Below are positions 17,904-27,120 of a stretch of DNA of 64,000 bases, piece after piece; within the stretch, counting starts at the first letter, position 1; each line of letters starts with the position of its first letter. Below the pieces are notes generated by a model, which ran no database searches, had not been told where the DNA came from, and saw only the letters and a list, made by a program, of their open reading frames with translations. The stretch lies in assembly GCA_020073165.1 (NCBI GenBank), contig JAIQFP010000008.1:124001-188000 (forward strand). The letters are read 5' to 3'. This DNA is from Terriglobia bacterium (GTDB lineage: Bacteria; Acidobacteriota; Terriglobia; Terriglobales; Acidobacteriaceae). The position numbers and the translations under genes are program-made.

Positions 17904-20105
17904 GTGAGGACGGCAGTGGCGTGGAACTCGCTTTTGTCCACAGCGCGGCGGCCTTGGCGGTCGTTCATCTGCGTGCTCCTGTTCGGCGGCTTGGCAGTGC
18001 CAGGCACAGCTTCGGCGGCTGCTCCCTCCTGGCAGCGCATTCCAGGCCACCCACCCTCCAGCACCGCCGCGCTTCAAGGCACCGTTCGCGACGATCAGGG
18101 AAGAGGCGTGCCAGGCGTAAGGCTGACCCTGGTTCAACCCGGTGGCAGAGCCCTGCCGCCCATTTTGAGTAACGGTGAGGGTATTTTTCGGATGCGGGAC
18201 CTCTCCCCGGGCAGCTATCAACTCAAGTTGGACAAGGATGGCTATCAGCCGCTTAACTTCCCCAACGTCAAATTGCGCAGCGGCGAACTCTTGAGCTTGG
18301 ATCTCAAGCTCAATCCGGTGTTGACCACGGCTCCGACCAACAAAGGCCCGTCCGGCTTGCCGGGTACGGCGCCCCTCCCGGGTGTGGCCCCGGAAACCAC
18401 TCCCACCGGGACTTATCCCGGCTTGCGCAAGCCTCAGTCCGCTGGCCCTCCCGGCCCCCTGGCCATTGCCCCGGAGCAAGTGCCCCAGGACTCTGCCAAT
18501 TTTTCTCCCGATCCCGACCGCTGGGACGCCACCATGCCGGAATGGGATCGTTACGGCAAACCCGGCGAGTTTCCCTACACCAGGAGCCACTGGTACGACC
18601 CCTTCAACCGCAGCAAAGTCAAAGGGGATGAGCCCATCTTTGGCCAGCGCTGGTTCTTCAATTTCACCGGGACCAGCCTTACCAGCATCGACGCTCGCCG
18701 CCTCCCCGTCCCCAGCGGCGTCGCCGCCGAGAACCCCGGCAGCAGCGACTTCTTCGGCCGTGGCGGACAGGGCTTTGTCTCCGAGAACCTTCGTCTGTCC
18801 TTTGATCTCTTCCGCGGTGACACCAGCTTCCGTCCCGTGGATTTCCGCATTCGCTTTACCCCGGAGGTCAACCTCAATTTCCTGCAGACCCGGGAGCGCG
18901 GCCTGGTCAACATCGACGTGCGCGAGGGCATCGCCCGCTTCGATCAGCACACCGGCATCCAGGAAGCCTTCGTGGAAGCCAAACTCCACGATCTCAGCCC
19001 GAATTTCGACTTCGTCTCGGTGCGCGCCGGAATTCAGCAATTCACCAGCGACTTCCGTGGCTTCCTGTTTTCCGAAGAGCAGCCCGGCGTCCGCATCTTC
19101 GGCAATCTGCGCTCCAACCGCATCAACTACAACCTGGCGTATTTCTACTTCCTTGAAAAAGACACCAACAGCGGCCTCAACACCTTCAACCAGCGCCACC
19201 AGCAGGTATACATCGGCAACGTGTACATCCAGGACTTCCTGGCCAAGGGCTACACCACCGAGTTCAGCTTCCACTACAACCGGGACGATCCCAGCATTCA
19301 CTTCGACGAGAACGATTTCCTGGTCCGTCCCGCACCCGTCGGTGCGGTGGTAAACCATGGAATCCTCACTCACGGCATTCGCGCCTACTACCTGGGCTGG
19401 ACCAGCAACGGCCACATCGGCCGCCTGAACGTGAGCCACGCTTTTTACCAGGCGCTGGGCCACGACACCTTCAACGCCATTGCCGGACGGCGGGTTGATA
19501 TCAACGCTCGCATGGCGGCCCTGGAACTCTCGGTGGACAAGGATTGGGCCCGATTCCGCACGTCCTTCTTCTATTCCTCGGGCGATGGCAGCAATAAGTC
19601 TGGAATTTTCCGGACTGACGGCACCGCCCACGGCTTTGACACCATCGTCGACGAGACCCACTTCGCTGGCGGCGCTTTCAGTTTCTGGGACAACGAAGGC
19701 ATTCGTCTTACCGGCTCCGGAGTGGCGCTGGTCAACCCCGGCAGCCTGCTGCCCAGCCTGCGCAGCAACAAGGAGGAAGGCCAGGCCAACTTCGTGAATC
19801 CTGGAATCTACATTGCCAACGTGGGCGCGGACTTCGACGTCACTCCCAAGATTCGCGCCTTCGTCAACGGCAACTATCTTCGCTTCGACCGTACCGAACC
19901 GCTTGAGGCCATTCTGTTCCAGTCCCCGATACGCCACAGCATTGGGACCGACTTAGGCGTGGGCGTAGAATACCGGCCACCCTTGACTGAAAACATTGTC
20001 ATCACCGGCGGAGCCTCGACGCTGCTTCCCGGCGATGGATTCAAAGACATCTACAACGGCAGAGTCTTGTTCTCCGTCTTCTCCACCGTTCGCCTGGTTT
20101 TCTGA
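17904..20105 (+). CDS. Outer-membrane beta-barrel protein with N-terminal carboxypeptidase-regulatory-like domain
   Basis: About 733 residues from GTG 17904 (GTG 17916 or ATG 17778 are alternatives; no strong ribosome site decides). A signal peptide (FICVLLFGGLAVPGTASA) is followed by a Cna-B/CarboxypepD-reg domain (LQGTVRDDQGRGVPGVRLTL, then FRMRDLSPGSYQLKLDKDGY), a proline-rich linker and a long C-terminal region of amphipathic strands. It ends in VFSTVRLVF with a terminal Phe, as in outer-membrane barrels. It is 30 bp upstream of the ten-haem cytochrome gene, so the two are surely co-transcribed. This supports a porin-cytochrome-like role, with the barrel as sheath or docking site (inference). 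It is not similar in length or start to TonB-dependent receptors; no plug domain seen. Confidence 0.75.
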   Translation: MRTAVAWNSLLSTARRPWRSFICVLLFGGLAVPGTASAAAPSWQRIPGHPPSSTAALQGTVRDDQGRGVPGVRLTLVQPGGRALPPILSNGEGIFRMRDLSPGSYQLKLDKDGYQPLNFPNVKLRSGELLSLDLKLNPVLTTAPTNKGPSGLPGTAPLPGVAPETTPTGTYPGLRKPQSAGPPGPLAIAPEQVPQDSANFSPDPDRWDATMPEWDRYGKPGEFPYTRSHWYDPFNRSKVKGDEPIFGQRWFFNFTGTSLTSIDARRLPVPSGVAAENPGSSDFFGRGGQGFVSENLRLSFDLFRGDTSFRPVDFRIRFTPEVNLNFLQTRERGLVNIDVREGIARFDQHTGIQEAFVEAKLHDLSPNFDFVSVRAGIQQFTSDFRGFLFSEEQPGVRIFGNLRSNRINYNLAYFYFLEKDTNSGLNTFNQRHQQVYIGNVYIQDFLAKGYTTEFSFHYNRDDPSIHFDENDFLVRPAPVGAVVNHGILTHGIRAYYLGWTSNGHIGRLNVSHAFYQALGHDTFNAIAGRRVDINARMAALELSVDKDWARFRTSFFYSSGDGSNKSGIFRTDGTAHGFDTIVDETHFAGGAFSFWDNEGIRLTGSGVALVNPGSLLPSLRSNKEEGQANFVNPGIYIANVGADFDVTPKIRAFVNGNYLRFDRTEPLEAILFQSPIRHSIGTDLGVGVEYRPPLTENIVITGGASTLLPGDGFKDIYNGRVLFSVFSTVRLVF

Positions 20106-20135
20106 AACTGGTTTTCTGAATTTGGACAGATCGTT

Positions 20136-23100
20136 ATGCAAGCTTTCCATCTCCGCAGGTTGGCACAGGGATTAACGGCAGCGGGACTGGTTTGTTTCGC
20201 TGCCGCGGTGTTCGCTCCCCAAACGCGCACCGCCGAGGCGGCAAATCCCGCGCAAGCTGCGCCGCAATCGGACACCGAGCAGACGCCGAGTTCCGGGCTC
20301 CTGCTGGGCCAGCCCCAGGCCGATGTCGACCAGAAGTCCGCCGGCTGTGTGAGCTGCCACACTTCGACCGACAACGCCACCATGCACACCACCGGCACGG
20401 TGCATCTGGGCTGCACCGACTGCCACGGTGGCGACTCCCAGGTCATGCTGCCCGCAGGTGCTGCCCCCGGCTCCCCACCCTACGAGGAAGCGACGAAGAA
20501 GGCCCACCCGCAGCCGCGCTTTGCCGAGGATGCCCGCAGTTCCGCCAACCCGGTGCGCGCCTACACCAAGTGGCTGAAGGAAGACCTGGCATTCATCAAA
20601 TTTGTGAACCCCGGAGACCTGCGAGTGGCCGAAGAAACCTGTGGCCGCTCCGGATGTCACCTCGCCGAAGTGCAGCGCGTGCGCACCAGCATGATGACGC
20701 ACGGCGCCATGCTGTGGGAAGCCGCCCTCTACAACAATGGCGCCATCCCTGTAAAGAATCCCATCTTCGGCGAAAGCTACGCTCCCGACGGAACTCCGCA
20801 ACGGTTGCAGACTTTCCCGCCGCCCACCGCCGAAGAAACTCGCCTGAAAGGTGTGCTTCCCTACCTCGAGCCCATCGAGCGCTGGGAAATTTCCCAGCCT
20901 GGCAACGTCCTGCGCAGTTTCGAACGCGGCGGCAGAAGCAAGCCTGAAGTCGGCAATCCTAGCTTGGAGGAAGATCCCGGCAGACCCGACGTAAAGCTAG
21001 GCCAGCGTGGCTTCGGAACTATCCTGCGCACCGACCCTACAGTGCTGGGTCTGCAGAAAACGCGTTTGCTCGACCCCATACTCTCGTTCCCCGGAACCAA
21101 CGACCAGCCCGGCGACTACCGCGCCAGCGGCTGCAGCGCCTGCCACGTGATCTACGCCAACGATCGCTCCCCGGAGCACTCTGGACCTTATGCCGCGCAC
21201 GGAAACCAGGGATACACCGCAACCGTTGACCCCACCATCCCCAAGAACGAATCCGGGCACCCCATCAAGCATGAGTTCACCCGTTCCATCCCCTCCAGCC
21301 AGTGCATTGTCTGCCACATCCACCCCGGAACCAACATGGTGGCCACCTACTATGGCGATATCTGGTGGGACAACGAAGTCGACGGCGAGCAGATGTACCC
21401 GGACAAGCAGCGCCATCCCAGTCCCGAATTTCAGCAGCAGGTGCAGAAGCGCAACCCGGAGCGTACTGCCACCCGCGGTCTCTGGGCCGACGTCGATTTC
21501 CTTCAGAAGACGGGCACCCCCGAATTCAACGCCAACCTGAAAGACACCCAGTTTGACGACTTCCACAGCCATGGATGGCTCTTCCGCCAGGTGTTCAAGC
21601 ACGATCGCAAAGGTAACCTGCTGGATGGCGACGACAAGATCGTCCCTGCGAACGATCCCGACAAGCTGAAGAAGGCAGTCCACCTCAAGGACATCCACCT
21701 GGAGAAGGGCATGCAGTGCATCGATTGCCACTTCGTCCAGGACAATCATGGCAACGGCAAACTCTATGGCGAGACCCGCAATGCCATCGAGGTCGATTGC
21801 ATTGATTGCCACGGCACCATCCAGCAGCGCGCCACTTTAAAGACCTCCGGCATCGCCGCCCCCGCCGGCGGCACCAACATGGAGAAGATGCGCACCCCCT
21901 GGGGCGCCCGCCAGTTCTACTGGAAGGAAGGCCGCCTCTACCAGCGCTCCATGATGAACCAGGACCGGGAGTGGGAAGTGGTGCAGGTGCTCGACTCCAT
22001 CACGCCCGGCAATCCGCACTACAACCAGAAATCGCGCCTGGCCAAGACCATGGAGACCGACGGCAGCACCTGGGGAAGCGTCCCCGGCGACGAATCCAAG
22101 CTGGCCCACCAGAACAGCAAGATGACCTGCTACACCTGCCACAGTTCCTGGGCTCCCACTTGCTATGGCTGCCACCTCCCCATGACCGCCAACCAGCGCA
22201 TGCCCATGCTGCACAACGAGGGTCTACTCACGCGCAATTGGACCTCGTACGACTTCCAGGTCCTGCGCGATGACATCTATCTGCTTGGCATCGATGGAAC
22301 CGTCACCGGCCACCGTATAGCCCCCGTGCGCTCCGCCTGTGCCATCCTGGTCAGCTCGCAAAACGCCGACCGCGACTGGATCTACTATCAGCAGCAGACC
22401 ATCTCCGCCGAAGGCTACAGCGGCCAGGCTTTCAGCACCTTTGTCCCGCACACCGTCCGCGCCAGGGAGACCAAGACCTGCACCGACTGTCACGTGTCCC
22501 AGGCCAATGACAACAACGCCTGGATGACGCAACTCATGCTGCTCGGCACCAACTTCATGAACTTCATGGGCCGCTACGTCTACGTCGCCACCGGTCACAA
22601 AGGCTACGAGGCGGTGGCGGTCACCGAGCATGACGAGCCGCCCGCCGTCTTCGGCAGCCACCTGCACAAGCTCGCTTATCCCGACGACTACCAGAAATTC
22701 GTGAAAGACGGCAGCGAGCTGAAAGAAACCCGTGAACATCCCGGCTCAGACATCCTGGCGGTCCAGGGCCGTGGAGAGTATCTGTACGCCGCCATGGGGA
22801 AAGGCGGCTTCCGCGTTTACGACATCGCCAACATCGACGACAAGGACATCTCTGAGAAGACGATTACCGCGCCCGTGTCGCCCCTCGGCCAGCGTTTCTA
22901 CGTCCACACCAAATACGCCACCGACGTTGCCACTCCCACGACTTTGGGCGTGGACCCGCTGCGCACGCATCGCCCGGAGAACGAGGAACAACCCATCCAC
23001 TTGATCTACGGCTTCCTCTACGTCACCGACAAGTACGAAGGCCTGGTCATCGTCGGCGACCCCAACCTCAAAGCCAAGAGTCCCGGCGTGGGCACGCTAC

Positions 23101-23951
23101 TCGATGGCGACCCCGCCAACAACTTCCTCAAGCGCGAAAAGGGATTCAATCCTAACGGCATTCTGAACGGCGCCCGCCGCATCACCATCGTCGGCACCTA
23201 CGCTTACATCCTCTGCGACCGCGGCCTGGTGGTGGTGGACCTCGACAATCCGCTCGATCCCAAAGTCACGGCGGAAATTGGCGCGCCTTTCCTGAATGAA
23301 GCCCACGGGCTCGCCGTCCAATTCCGCTATGCCTTTGTGGTGGACAAGGACGGCCTCAAGGTTCTCGACATCACTAACCTCGCCAAGCCGGTCCCGGTGG
23401 ACGGCGCCCTGGTCCAGCTTCCTGACGCCCGCAACGTCTACGTCGCCCGCACGTATGCTTATGTTTCCGGCGGCAAGCAGGGCTTGGTCATCGTGGATAT
23501 CGAACATCCCGAGCAGCCCAAGATTGACCAGGTCTTCAACGCCAACGGCGCCATGAATGACGTCAACGACGTGAAGATCGGAATGGTCTCCGCCAGCGCC
23601 TTCGCCTTCGTCGCCGACGGCCACAACGGCCTGCGCGTGGTCGAACTGCTCACGCCCGTTGACACCCCAGGCTTTATCGGTTTCAGCCCACGGCCCACGC
23701 CCAAGCTCATCGCCACCCATCGCACCAAGGGTCCGGCCCTGGCCGTCTCCAAGGGAATCGATCGTGACCGCGCCGTGGATGAAAGCGGCAACCAGTTAGC
23801 CGTGTTGGGACGCCGCGGCGCCCGCCCCTTCAACCGCAAAGAAATGGAGCGCATGTTCCTGCGCGACGGCAAGCTGTACACCGTGAGCGACGACCCGCCA
23901 GGTGCTCCGCAAGACTTGAAACAAGCCTCCACCGACGCCGCCAAGAAATGA
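20136..23951 (+). CDS. Ten-haem c-type cytochrome fused to an LVIVD-repeat domain
   Basis: A 1271-residue secreted protein with a signal peptide ([16 protein letters not shown], cleavage near AEA). Nine CXXCH sites start at residues 71, 93, 333, 390, 528, 555, 665, 676 and 782, and one CX4CH (CGRSGCH) lies near 169, giving ten likely haems. From about residue 870 to 1190, six repeats carry GFRVYDI, GLVIVGD, GLVVVDL, GLKVLDI, GLVIVDI and GLRVVEL cores, the LVIVD repeat that builds beta-propeller-like domains. Its barrel partner precedes it directly. The likely role is electron transfer at or outside the outer membrane, with the propeller giving surface or partner binding (inference). Confidence 0.85.
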   Translation: MQAFHLRRLAQGLTAAGLVCFAAAVFAPQTRTAEAANPAQAAPQSDTEQTPSSGLLLGQPQADVDQKSAGCVSCHTSTDNATMHTTGTVHLGCTDCHGGDSQVMLPAGAAPGSPPYEEATKKAHPQPRFAEDARSSANPVRAYTKWLKEDLAFIKFVNPGDLRVAEETCGRSGCHLAEVQRVRTSMMTHGAMLWEAALYNNGAIPVKNPIFGESYAPDGTPQRLQTFPPPTAEETRLKGVLPYLEPIERWEISQPGNVLRSFERGGRSKPEVGNPSLEEDPGRPDVKLGQRGFGTILRTDPTVLGLQKTRLLDPILSFPGTNDQPGDYRASGCSACHVIYANDRSPEHSGPYAAHGNQGYTATVDPTIPKNESGHPIKHEFTRSIPSSQCIVCHIHPGTNMVATYYGDIWWDNEVDGEQMYPDKQRHPSPEFQQQVQKRNPERTATRGLWADVDFLQKTGTPEFNANLKDTQFDDFHSHGWLFRQVFKHDRKGNLLDGDDKIVPANDPDKLKKAVHLKDIHLEKGMQCIDCHFVQDNHGNGKLYGETRNAIEVDCIDCHGTIQQRATLKTSGIAAPAGGTNMEKMRTPWGARQFYWKEGRLYQRSMMNQDREWEVVQVLDSITPGNPHYNQKSRLAKTMETDGSTWGSVPGDESKLAHQNSKMTCYTCHSSWAPTCYGCHLPMTANQRMPMLHNEGLLTRNWTSYDFQVLRDDIYLLGIDGTVTGHRIAPVRSACAILVSSQNADRDWIYYQQQTISAEGYSGQAFSTFVPHTVRARETKTCTDCHVSQANDNNAWMTQLMLLGTNFMNFMGRYVYVATGHKGYEAVAVTEHDEPPAVFGSHLHKLAYPDDYQKFVKDGSELKETREHPGSDILAVQGRGEYLYAAMGKGGFRVYDIANIDDKDISEKTITAPVSPLGQRFYVHTKYATDVATPTTLGVDPLRTHRPENEEQPIHLIYGFLYVTDKYEGLVIVGDPNLKAKSPGVGTLLDGDPANNFLKREKGFNPNGILNGARRITIVGTYAYILCDRGLVVVDLDNPLDPKVTAEIGAPFLNEAHGLAVQFRYAFVVDKDGLKVLDITNLAKPVPVDGALVQLPDARNVYVARTYAYVSGGKQGLVIVDIEHPEQPKIDQVFNANGAMNDVNDVKIGMVSASAFAFVADGHNGLRVVELLTPVDTPGFIGFSPRPTPKLIATHRTKGPALAVSKGIDRDRAVDESGNQLAVLGRRGARPFNRKEMERMFLRDGKLYTVSDDPPGAPQDLKQASTDAAKK

Positions 23952-24070
23952 GGCCGTAAGGCGGGCAGCCTGCCCCTGAGCGCAGGCGAAGGGTCCCGCC
24001 GGCCACGCTGCCCTTTTCGTGGAGATCCGCGAACTACCTTCCTCCAGCCGCGACGTGGCGGCATACGATA

Positions 24071-24092
24071 GCCCGGCACGGGAGTGCCGGGC
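24071..24092. repeat. Nine-bp hairpin with GGGA tetraloop
   Basis: GCCCGGCAC-GGGA-GTGCCGGGC lies between convergent genes, 9 bp beyond the stop of the VOC gene. The loop fits the stable GNRA class. There is no T-run, so a dispersed intergenic repeat or weak bidirectional terminator is likely. Confidence 0.55.
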
Positions 24093-24100
24093 ACCCCTTC

Positions 24101-24550
24101 TCAGTAGTTCTTCGGCTGGGTCAGGCTGAACCAGTTCCCGAACGGATCCTTAAACACCGATTCCACGCCGTAGAACTGGTCTTTCGGTTCGGAGACGAAC
24201 TCCACGCCCTTGGCCTTGAGTTCTGCATACGTCTTGCGGCAGTCGGCGGTATAGAAAGCGCCGGCATTGAACAAGCCCTTCTGCAGCAGTGCGGCCATCG
24301 CTTCGATGTCCTTCGTGTCACTCTTCCCCGCCTCGCCGCCCTTCATCTTGATGAAGTTGGTGCCGCTGCCCACCTTCATCAGGATGATCTCCAGCTCAGA
24401 CTGCCCTTTGGGCGCGACGGTCAGCCAGCGGAAGCCGTTGGGCAGCGATTGGTCCACCTTGACTTCAAAGCCCAGCTTGCCAACGTAGAAGTCCTTGGCC
24501 TGGTCCTGGTCGAGCACATAAATGGTCGCGTGTGACATCTTTTGGATCAT
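24101..24550 (-). CDS. VOC (glyoxalase/bleomycin-resistance) family protein
   Basis: A 149-residue single-domain protein of the vicinal-oxygen-chelate fold. The first half begins MSHATIYVLDQDQAKDFYVGKLGFEV, and the second half ends VSEPKDQFYGVESVFKDPFGNWFSLTQP. Ligand-like residues are an early His and a late Glu, but the substrate cannot be told from sequence; members include lactoylglutathione lyases, dioxygenases and resistance proteins. AAGGAG precedes the start at 24550. The AraC-type regulator gene upstream, same strand, probably controls or accompanies it. Confidence 0.85.
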   Translation of the reverse strand: MIQKMSHATIYVLDQDQAKDFYVGKLGFEVKVDQSLPNGFRWLTVAPKGQSELEIILMKVGSGTNFIKMKGGEAGKSDTKDIEAMAALLQKGLFNAGAFYTADCRKTYAELKAKGVEFVSEPKDQFYGVESVFKDPFGNWFSLTQPKNY

Positions 24551-24656
24551 GATGGTTCTCCTTCGATGGATGAGGTTGCGTGGAAAAGACTAGCGAACCC
24601 GGGCAGGCCGTGCTTCTCGATTCTTGCTATTTGATGATTTGTTATTCGATGCTCTT

Positions 24657-25073
24657 CTATTCGATCGCCCAGGCCCGCACAAAGCATCCCGGGACCATCA
24701 GCACGCGCCAGGGAGCGTTGTACCCGAAGATGCGGCGGACCTCACGCTGAAATGCGGCGGGACTGCGGCCGAACTGGGCGCGGAATTTGCTGGAAAACGA
24801 TCCCAGACTTCCGTAGCCGACCTCGAAGCATACCTCCGTGACGCTGCGCTCGGAGGCGAGCATCTGCCGGGCCCGGTCCATGCGCAAGCGAGTCAGAAAA
24901 TCATGCGGAGTCTCGCCGAAAGTGGCGCGAAAAAGGCGATGGAAATGAAACTCAGAAAGACAGGCCTCCCGCGCCGCCTGCCCGAGCAGGACCCGCGATT
25001 GATATTCGTCGGCCAGCAGGTCGCGTCCACGACAGAGCCGGCGGAAGGTGTCGTCATGAAGGAGAGGCGGCAC
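24657..25073 (-). CDS. AraC-family transcriptional regulator (DNA-binding domain only)
   Basis: A 138-residue protein, from GTG 25073 just after an in-frame stop, made almost wholly of the AraC/XylS domain. The first helix-turn-helix is LGQAAREACLSEFHFHRLFRATFG, and the second is SVTEVCFEVGYGSLGSFSSKFRAQFGRSPAAFQ, followed by a family-typical tail. No ligand-binding domain is present. It lies about 105 bp upstream of the VOC gene on the same strand, a common pair in which the regulator responds to, or is co-expressed with, the small enzyme. Confidence 0.85.
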   Translation of the reverse strand: MPPLLHDDTFRRLCRGRDLLADEYQSRVLLGQAAREACLSEFHFHRLFRATFGETPHDFLTRLRMDRARQMLASERSVTEVCFEVGYGSLGSFSSKFRAQFGRSPAAFQREVRRIFGYNAPWRVLMVPGCFVRAWAIE

Positions 25074-25153
25074 GGGGAAATAATACTACCCAGGCGGGAG
25101 TAGTGTCAGCGGCTGTGCGCCCGCGCGAGCCCCTTGAATCGGTATGGACGTTG

Positions 25154-25173
25154 TTATCCTAAAACTGGGATAA
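25154..25173. promoter_or_regulatory. Inverted repeat TTATCC-N8-GGATAA
   Basis: Perfect 6-bp arms with an 8-bp spacer, about 30 bp before the preferred start (25203) of the XRE protein and overlapping the alternative ATG at 25173. This is the usual position of an autoregulatory operator for antitoxin-type HTH proteins. Confidence 0.5.
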
Positions 25174-25202
25174 TGACGACGACACGGATTACGAGGCACG
25201 CT

Positions 25203-25559
25203 ATGGCAAATCACCGAAATCGTGAGGCTGTGGCGCCCAGTTCGGGGAACGTGTTTGCCGACCTCGGACTCCGCGATGCCGGCGAGAGGCAAACCAAGGT
25301 CCGCCTGGCCGTCGCCATCCGGCAGATTCTGGGGCAGCGCCGGCTCTCGCAGGCCGCAGCCGCCCGCCTGCTGGGCATCAACCAGCCAAAGATCTCCGCT
25401 TTGATCAACTACCAGTTGCATGGCTTCTCGGTGGAGCGCCTGATGCATTTTCTGAACGCCCTGGATCGCGATATAGAGATCGTGATTCGCAAGAAACCGC
25501 GCTCCCGCAGACCCGCCAGGATTGTCGTAACCGCAGCGCAGCTTTCCAGGGCTATGTAG
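25203..25559 (+). CDS. XRE-family HTH protein, antitoxin-like, without adjacent toxin
   Basis: A 118-residue protein from ATG 25203 (GAGG upstream). SSGNVFADLGLRDAGERQTKVRLAVAIRQIL and LSQAAAARLLGINQPKISALI, then GFSVERLMHFLNALDRDIEIVIRKK, match HigA-2/XRE antitoxin-type proteins usually paired with a HigB/RelE-like toxin gene just upstream. Here the upstream neighbour is an AraC gene on the other strand and no toxin frame is seen, so it is an orphan. Possible roles: remnant antitoxin, regulator, or protection against plasmid addiction (inference). An inverted repeat (25154-25173) is a likely operator. Confidence 0.75.
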   Translation: MANHRNREAVAPSSGNVFADLGLRDAGERQTKVRLAVAIRQILGQRRLSQAAAARLLGINQPKISALINYQLHGFSVERLMHFLNALDRDIEIVIRKKPRSRRPARIVVTAAQLSRAM

Positions 25560-25576
25560 GTTCTTGGTCACTGGCA

Positions 25577-25605
25577 CCCACCTTTCGAAAACCGCGAAAG
25601 GTGGG
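25577..25605. repeat. Eleven-bp perfect hairpin with a partial further copy
   Basis: CCCACCTTTCG pairs with CGAAAGGTGGG across a 7-base loop, directly downstream of the XRE stop. A third CGAAAGGTAGGG unit follows at about 25614. A related CCTTTCGAAA-N3-CGCGA sequence occurs at about 27003 beyond the lower-GC block, so the copies flank it. Confidence 0.65.
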
Positions 25606-25759
25606 GCACCCGGCGAAAGGTAGGGCGCCCGGCTCACGTCTGCCTTGAGGGAACAGAAGGGCTTTCAGCAAAATGAAGCACCCCGATCTATACTACCGGC
25701 GCGGTGGAAGCGGGCCCCCGCTATCCACCCGTATTGGTTGTGCCTGTATAGGGATTGAA

Positions 25760-26638
25760 GTGAAAAGAATAGACCTGCTATTTGTGTTGCTTAGTTTCCT
25801 CGGCCTGATTGGCTGCTCCAGGTCAGAACACGAGTTGCCGGAGAAGGCGAAAGAAAAAGTGAGTACAGAGGTGAATCAAGCAATCTCGCGAGTCACGGGT
25901 CGAGAACTGACGGAAGAGGTTGACAAGATGGAAGGGACGAAACACTATTCGTTGTCCGTTATGTCGTCTCCTGAAGACAAGTCCGTGGCCGGGATAATGT
26001 CATTCCGGTGCTCATCGGGCAAGAACCTGGAGGCAGTTGTGGGGTTGGATGACCTCGTCGATTCTACAGGCTCGCAGTCTCGGGTTCGTCTCAAGTTTGA
26101 CCAAGGCCTGCCAATTATCCAGGAATGGAATGAGTCCTCGAACTATCAAGGACTGTTTTCGCCGAATCCTTACTCTTTGATGAAAAGCACGCTCACAGCT
26201 AATGTATTGCTGTTCGAATACCAGAAGTTCCATGATGGAAAGATTGTTCTCACGTTCGACGTGACGGGTCTTCGTGAAGGACTGCCCAAGCTCGATGCGG
26301 CGTGCGGTTTGAGCGAGTACGAAACAAAAGTGGCCGAAGCGCAGGCTTTGGGGCGCGCCGCGCGCGAGCGCGCACAAGCCAGACAGCACGGGCAGGAATG
26401 TTTTATGGAAGCTGCCAGACCGCACGACATACAGATTGTTCTCTGCGTTGCGCGTCTTCTATCTTGTGCCAAGGATGGCATGTACGACAACGAACCCTGT
26501 GATGCGTCGGGCGTAAGGAGTTACTGCCAGAAAACGAACAAGAGCGGATGGCAGGATGAAATCCTCGCGTTACCTATCGATAGGTGCCATCTAGCGCCGG
26601 AAGATCGGGCATTTCTTCACAGTGTGGTGGGGAAGTGA
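25760..26638 (+). CDS. Lipoprotein with VasI/TagO-like domain
   Basis: From GTG 25760 (preceded by AGGGA) the product has 292 residues and a short signal ending in a lipobox (LLSFLGLIGCSRSE). Residues about 60-195 resemble the VasI/TagO domain linked to type VI secretion: MSFRCSSGKNLEAVV, RVRLKFDQGLPIIQEWNES and VLLFEYQKFHDGKIVLTFDVTGLREGLPKLDAAC. The C-terminal part has about seven further cysteines and may be disulfide-bonded. No type VI genes are nearby, and such domains also occur outside that system. Base composition is visibly lower in GC than the neighbours, suggesting transfer. Confidence 0.55.
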   Translation: MKRIDLLFVLLSFLGLIGCSRSEHELPEKAKEKVSTEVNQAISRVTGRELTEEVDKMEGTKHYSLSVMSSPEDKSVAGIMSFRCSSGKNLEAVVGLDDLVDSTGSQSRVRLKFDQGLPIIQEWNESSNYQGLFSPNPYSLMKSTLTANVLLFEYQKFHDGKIVLTFDVTGLREGLPKLDAACGLSEYETKVAEAQALGRAARERAQARQHGQECFMEAARPHDIQIVLCVARLLSCAKDGMYDNEPCDASGVRSYCQKTNKSGWQDEILALPIDRCHLAPEDRAFLHSVVGK

Positions 26639-26838
26639 CTTTCAAACCCCAGTTTGGCAAGCCCCAAAACCGGCGACCGGGCCACCTGCCCACTCCACCT
26701 CTTGGTTTGAGTTTGAGCTTCGTTTTCCACAAGGTCGCTCTTTTCGAAGGTTTCTTCAGGTAGGGGCTCTGATTCTGCAAGAGTTACGTTACGCCTGTAG
26801 CCTTGCGGCTTCCGATTTTCCCCGATACTATGCGCCCG

Positions 26839-26988
26839 ATGAAAGGGCAACGGAAGGGGCGGGCCAAAACTCTCGATCTCTTTAGCCTCATAGAGCTGTA
26901 CGCCGTGAAGGTCGCGAGCACGATTGTGTTCTTGGTATTTGTTTACGTGGTCGCGAGGCACGAGATCACACATCTCTTGCAGAACTAG
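26839..26988 (+). CDS. Small single-span membrane protein (49 residues)
   Basis: MKGQRKGRAKTLDLFSLIEL is a basic then amphipathic N-terminus, followed by one hydrophobic span (ASTIVFLVFVYVVA) and a short C-terminal tail with two His. The frame opens further upstream to 26803. I do not recognise a family. Support rests on the clean transmembrane segment with positive-inside N-terminus; coding status is uncertain. Confidence 0.35.
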   Translation: MKGQRKGRAKTLDLFSLIELYAVKVASTIVFLVFVYVVARHEITHLLQN

Positions 26989-27120
26989 TGGGCGGGTGGC
27001 ACCCTTTCGAAACTCGCGATCGGTGGTTCAGGCGGCAACTGGGCCACCCTCCCTACCTTCCATTTAACCATTCACCCCTTGTGTCGCCCCCAAGACTCCG
27101 ATACTTTGTCAGCCACAGTT

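Noticed and set aside
17646-19937. A 763-residue open frame on the minus strand opposite the barrel gene
   Set aside because: It mirrors the plus-strand gene codon positions in a high-GC region; it has no start context, signal or domain, while the plus strand has signal peptide, domain and barrel features.
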